57,538 nucleotides of DNA, from contig NZ_FQTQ01000083.1 of NCBI RefSeq assembly GCF_900128525.1, forward strand, positions 1 through 57,538, given 5' to 3'. The notes under the pieces were generated by a model, which searched no databases, had not been told where the DNA came from, and saw only the letters and a program-made list of their open reading frames with translations. This DNA is from a methanotrophic endosymbiont of Bathymodiolus puteoserpentis (Logatchev). GTDB lineage: Bacteria; Pseudomonadota; Gammaproteobacteria; Methylococcales; Methylomonadaceae. Positions 54,525 through 57,538 of this stretch are shown piece after piece (position 1 is the first letter of the stretch; the number at the start of each line of letters is the position of its first letter). The position numbers and the translations under genes were made by a program.

Positions 54525-55724
54525 CTAAATTGCATGATGCCGTGGCAATGCAATGGAAAGTAGACTGGTAATCATAATAAATATAGCAGAAACAATAAGG
54601 CAGGAAATTAGGCCATATGATTGGTAAACCCAGCCTGATAAGAGAGTACCAACTAAGCGGCCTAAGGCATTAGCCATATAATAAAATCCTACATCCAGAG
54701 ACACTCCATCTTCTTTCGCGTAAGCGATGATAAGATAGGAATGCACAGCAGAATTAACAGCGAATATTGCACCAAAGGCTAATAAACCAATAATTAACAC
54801 ACTGTCTGCTTGCCAGCCTTGCTGTAGAAAACCGGCTATAGCGAGTGGCATTATTGCTAGTAACGTTGCCCAAAGCATGGCTGTCCTACCATCAGGTATT
54901 TTTCCTCGGCGTATACCGGTTATTAAAGGAGAAGCGGATTGAACAAAGCCATAACCGATAACCCAGGCGGCTAATAACGTGCCCACTTCAGTATAATCCC
55001 AATATAAATGCTCTTGGAGGTATACCGGTAAGGCAATCACAAACCAAATATCACGAGCACCAAATAAAAAAAATCGTGCGGCTGATAACTGGTTAACAGC
55101 AGAGCTTTTAGAAAAAATATCTGTAAATTTAGGTTTATACTTAGTTTTTCCTAAATCTTTTTGTAGTAATAAAAAGCTTACCATTAAAGCGATTATTAAG
55201 CAGAATGCCAAAATGGCAATTGCAGCTCTAAAGCCTAGCAATGTTAAAAGTGTTGCTCCGAGAAAAAAACCAATACCTTTTAAGGTATTTTTTGAACCGG
55301 TGAGTAGAGCCACCCATTGATATAGTTTGCCTTGTGCATTATTAGGCGCTAAAAGTTTAATGCTGCTTTTTGCACTCATTTTATTCAGGTCTTTAGCAAT
55401 GCCTGATATGGCTTGAGCGACCATTACATAGACAACACTGAGCAGAGAAGGTTCAACTAGAAGCATGCATAAAGCAACAATTTGTAGCGCTAGGCCAAAG
55501 TGAAGGGAGGTATTTAGGCCTATATGTGCAGCAAGCCACCCACCAATTAAGTTAGTGATAACGCCGCAGAACTCATATAACAAAAACAAACTAGCGACTT
55601 CAAATGGGCTGTAACCTAACTGGTGGAAATACAAAATCACCAGCATTCTGAGAGCGCCATCGGTCAGCGTAAAGACCCAGTAGCTTGCAGTGACTACCAT
55701 GTATTGTCGTATAGGCGTATTCAT
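54525..55724 (-). CDS. arsJ: ArsJ, organoarsenical (1-arseno-3-phosphoglycerate) efflux permease
   Basis: 399-residue major-facilitator protein with about twelve helices. Its family is recognised both from sequence style (YWVFTLTDGALRMLVILYFH at the start; DLNKMSAKSSIKLLAP in the central loop) and from context: a GAPDH gene 10 bases upstream and arsR before it. In this pathway GAPDH adds arsenate to glyceraldehyde 3-phosphate and ArsJ exports the unstable product, giving arsenate resistance without arsenate reductase. Confidence 0.9.
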   Translation of the reverse strand: MNTPIRQYMVVTASYWVFTLTDGALRMLVILYFHQLGYSPFEVASLFLLYEFCGVITNLIGGWLAAHIGLNTSLHFGLALQIVALCMLLVEPSLLSVVYVMVAQAISGIAKDLNKMSAKSSIKLLAPNNAQGKLYQWVALLTGSKNTLKGIGFFLGATLLTLLGFRAAIAILAFCLIIALMVSFLLLQKDLGKTKYKPKFTDIFSKSSAVNQLSAARFFLFGARDIWFVIALPVYLQEHLYWDYTEVGTLLAAWVIGYGFVQSASPLITGIRRGKIPDGRTAMLWATLLAIMPLAIAGFLQQGWQADSVLIIGLLAFGAIFAVNSAVHSYLIIAYAKEDGVSLDVGFYYMANALGRLVGTLLSGWVYQSYGLISCLIVSAIFIMITSLLSIALPRHHAI

Positions 55725-55734
55725 GAACTGGTCC

Positions 55735-56742
55735 TTAGAGTGATTGCGCCAGCTTTTTAGTTAACTCCATCATGCGCTGCACATAACCAATTTCATTGTC
55801 ATACCAAGTTAATATTTTGACTTGCGTACCATTAATGATCATTGTTGATAAAGCATCTACTGTACTGGAGTGAGTGTCATTGGTGTAATCAGCAGATACC
55901 AATGGTTTTTTTTCATAGCCTAAAATGCCTTTTAGCTTGCCCGTTGCGGCAGCCTCTAACGCGGCATTAACAACTTTGACGGTAACGGGCTGTTCAACTT
56001 CAAATACACAATCGGTTAAAGAGGCATTTGCTAAAGGAACTCGCACCGCAATACCATTTAATTTACCTTTTAATTCAGGGAAAATCTCAGTGATCGCTGT
56101 GGCAGAGCCTGTGCTAGTCGGAATTAACGATAAGCCACTAGCTCTGGCGCGACGTAAATCTTTATGATATTCATCAAGAATACTTTGTGTGTTGGTCATA
56201 TCATGAATAGTAGTAATTGAGCCGTGTTTAATACCAAAACTCTCATGAATAACTTTAACGATGGGCGCAATGCAATTGGTGGTACAAGAAGCTGCAGTGA
56301 CAATTTGGTGTACTTTAGGGTCATAAAGGTGATCATTAACGCCCATCACAATATTTAAAGTGCCATCTTTAATTGGCGCGGAAACGACAACTTTTTTAAT
56401 GCCTTGATTAAGGTAAGGGGCGAGCGCTTCTTTGGATTTAAATTTACCGGTACATTCGACCACAATATCAACGCCAAGTTCATGCCACGGAGTATCTTCA
56501 AGTATCGTATTTTGGCTATAGCTGATTGACTGACCGTTGATTATAAGTTTGTTGTTTTCACTGTCAGCAACATGTTCCCAGCGGCCATGCACAGAATCAA
56601 AATTAAGCAAATGAGCGGCAGTTGCAGCATCACCTGCATTTTCATTGATATGTACAATTTCAAACTCCGGCCAATCCCATGCGGCACGGAATGCCAGTCT
56701 ACCCATGCGGCCAAAGCCGTTGATTGCTATTTTAATAGTCAT
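55735..56742 (-). CDS. gap: glyceraldehyde-3-phosphate dehydrogenase (ars-operon copy)
   Basis: 335-residue phosphorylating GAPDH, normal length. NAD-binding [15 protein letters not shown]; catalytic [35 protein letters not shown]; and [12 protein letters not shown] near the end. Its place between arsR and arsJ indicates that it serves the arsenate pathway, accepting arsenate in place of phosphate. A second gap gene for central metabolism would be expected elsewhere in the genome. Confidence 0.95.
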   Translation of the reverse strand: MTIKIAINGFGRMGRLAFRAAWDWPEFEIVHINENAGDAATAAHLLNFDSVHGRWEHVADSENNKLIINGQSISYSQNTILEDTPWHELGVDIVVECTGKFKSKEALAPYLNQGIKKVVVSAPIKDGTLNIVMGVNDHLYDPKVHQIVTAASCTTNCIAPIVKVIHESFGIKHGSITTIHDMTNTQSILDEYHKDLRRARASGLSLIPTSTGSATAITEIFPELKGKLNGIAVRVPLANASLTDCVFEVEQPVTVKVVNAALEAAATGKLKGILGYEKKPLVSADYTNDTHSSTVDALSTMIINGTQVKILTWYDNEIGYVQRMMELTKKLAQSL

Positions 56743-56817
56743 AATTCTCTCTTAACGTATATACGGATAAACAGATGTATCTAGGCGGTTTTTACTGGTT
56801 ATTTATAACGCGTTACC

Positions 56818-57153
56818 TTAGCAGTTCTTTGTCTTGCCTACATTAGCAAGGTCAGATTGTATTTCTTTACTATTGGCAATATTGTCGTGAATAAAATTAA
56901 AGAGTGGTTTCAACTCTGATTGAGCGTAACCAGTTAGTTGATAGTACATCCAAACGCCTTCACGTCTAGCCGTGACAATCTTGTTATTGCGTAGATATGC
57001 TAAGTGGCGCGAGGTGACACTTTGAGATAAATTTAAAGTATCAACTAAATCACAAACACAAAGCTCCCCTTTTTTTAGCAATAAAGCCAAGATGCGTAAA
57101 CGGATAGGCTCGGAGAGTGCTTTGAAAAGGTTAGCTAGGATATCTGTATTCAT
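56818..57153 (-). CDS. arsR: arsenic-responsive repressor ArsR
   Basis: 111-residue winged-helix repressor from ATG 57153; the frame is open to 57231, but that extension is unlike the family and would cross the operator. Contains ALSEPIRLRILALLL and the metalloid-binding ELCVCDL. The third Cys of the E. coli site is Val here, so two motif Cys, perhaps with the C-terminal Cys, would bind As(III). SQSVTSRHLAYLR is the recognition helix. It is the first gene of arsR-gap-arsJ. Confidence 0.94.
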   Translation of the reverse strand: MNTDILANLFKALSEPIRLRILALLLKKGELCVCDLVDTLNLSQSVTSRHLAYLRNNKIVTARREGVWMYYQLTGYAQSELKPLFNFIHDNIANSKEIQSDLANVGKTKNC

Positions 57154-57160
57154 AAGACAA

Positions 57161-57184
57161 TTATATTTGCTTAGGCAGATATAA
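57161..57184 (-). promoter_or_regulatory. predicted ArsR operator
   Basis: Twenty-four-base inverted repeat seven bases upstream of the arsR start. On the minus strand TTATATCTGC is separated by four bases from GCAAATATAA; the arms match at nine of ten positions. Position over the promoter/start fits autoregulation by ArsR. Confidence 0.75.
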
Positions 57185-57311
57185 GCAAGTGTACGAGTTT
57201 TTAGTGTTAGCATGCAAGGAGAAATGTGCAAACTTACTCTGGAGAGTGTATGAACGATGCAGGATTATGCGCTCATGACATGAATTCAGGAAATATTTTT
57301 GTTGTGGAAAA

Positions 57312-57538
57312 TTAAACTATCTGTCCACCAATATCATAAATTAATGTTGTGCCTAGAACTATTGTCACTAGGCCAATGATGGTTTGTAAACTAATGTTTA
57401 GCCATGCAATTCCTTTTGCTGACTGCCTTAATGGGATGGCAATAATGAAGGAAAGTGCAGCCATACCAATGATTGAACCGATACCAAACATCAAGATGTA
57501 TAACATGCCTGTCATAACTGATTCGACTGATTGCAGTG
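57312..57538 (-). CDS. C-terminal part of a polytopic membrane protein, partial
   Basis: Frame runs off the right edge (the ATG at 57515 is internal; LQSVESV precedes it in frame). About 75 C-terminal residues form two to three hydrophobic helices (MLYILMFGIGSIIGMAAL, then LNISLQTIIGLVTIVLG). The style is that of UreH/NicO or TauE/SafE-like small transporters, for example urease-accessory-type nickel/cobalt permeases. Assignment is weak from a fragment. It is on the same strand and upstream of arsR, with the ArsR operator between them. Confidence 0.55.
   Translation of the reverse strand, partial: LQSVESVMTGMLYILMFGIGSIIGMAALSFIIAIPLRQSAKGIAWLNISLQTIIGLVTIVLGTTLIYDIGGQIV

Noticed and set aside
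1-57538. CRISPR array, rRNA operon or prophage
   Set aside because: No regularly spaced identical repeats with unique spacers, no rRNA sequence and no phage structural or integrase genes were seen. The only regular repeats are coding tandem repeats.

Overview
The window looks like chromosome of an AT-rich gammaproteobacterium. The rpmH-rnpA-yidD-yidC-mnmE block, Rep helicase, ComM, Mpl, MsrPQ and a Pst operon with enlarged PstC and PstA are all gammaproteobacterial in style. The ribosomal protein L34 sequence, the PEP-CTERM protein, the DUF692/DUF2063 pair and the clustered gnd-zwf-pgl genes would fit a methanotroph-like member of the Methylococcales. No methane- or methanol-oxidation gene is present, so this placement is an inference and the genus is open.

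Layout. (1) 1-10.1 kb is a cell-surface polysaccharide region: an O-antigen ligase with an internally duplicated membrane segment, a WecE-type sugar aminotransferase, a methyltransferase/coiled-coil/double-GT2 protein, a decayed transposase, and decaying membrane-protein and GT2 genes. (2) 10.1-14 kb is mnmE, yidC, yidD, rnpA and rpmH on the minus strand, without dnaA beside rpmH. (3) 14.3-16 kb holds an ISAs1-family element and an IS1595 remnant. (4) 16-19.1 kb is an ammonium transporter fused to PAS-GGDEF-EAL. (5) 19.5-23.2 kb is comM, rep and tRNA-Arg(CCG). (6) 23.7-27.5 kb is a phosphoesterase, a CDP-alcohol phosphatidyltransferase with a TagD-like cytidylyltransferase, an FAH-family enzyme and YchJ. 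(7) 27.5-30.7 kb is a sigma54 activator plus HDOD protein, divergent from a frameshifted PEP-CTERM thioester-domain gene. An array of TGTCA sites and a sigma54 promoter lie between them. (8) 30.9-36.6 kb is gnd, a Uma2 gene, zwf and pgl (oxidative pentose phosphate pathway), then a PilZ-like protein, an unknown gene and a one-domain asparaginase. (9) 36.7-38.3 kb is a DUF2063/DUF692 pair with no visible precursor peptide gene. (10) 38.6-45.4 kb is DAHP synthase, a ThiS-ThiG fusion, trmB, a dynamin-like GTPase, two small inverted-repeat elements and mpl. (11) 45.5-52.8 kb is pstSCAB-phoU and a small membrane protein. (12) 52.8-57.5 kb is msrQP and an arsR-gap-arsJ arsenate-resistance operon with a visible operator, then a partial membrane protein.

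How the parts connect. Several genes point to regulation of a surface-attached or matrix lifestyle: the polysaccharide genes, c-di-GMP turnover coupled to an ammonium-sensor-like domain, a PilZ-like protein, and a sigma54-controlled matrix or surface protein. Small palindromic repeats and recent indels are scattered between the genes. All functions are inferred from sequence recognition without database searches.
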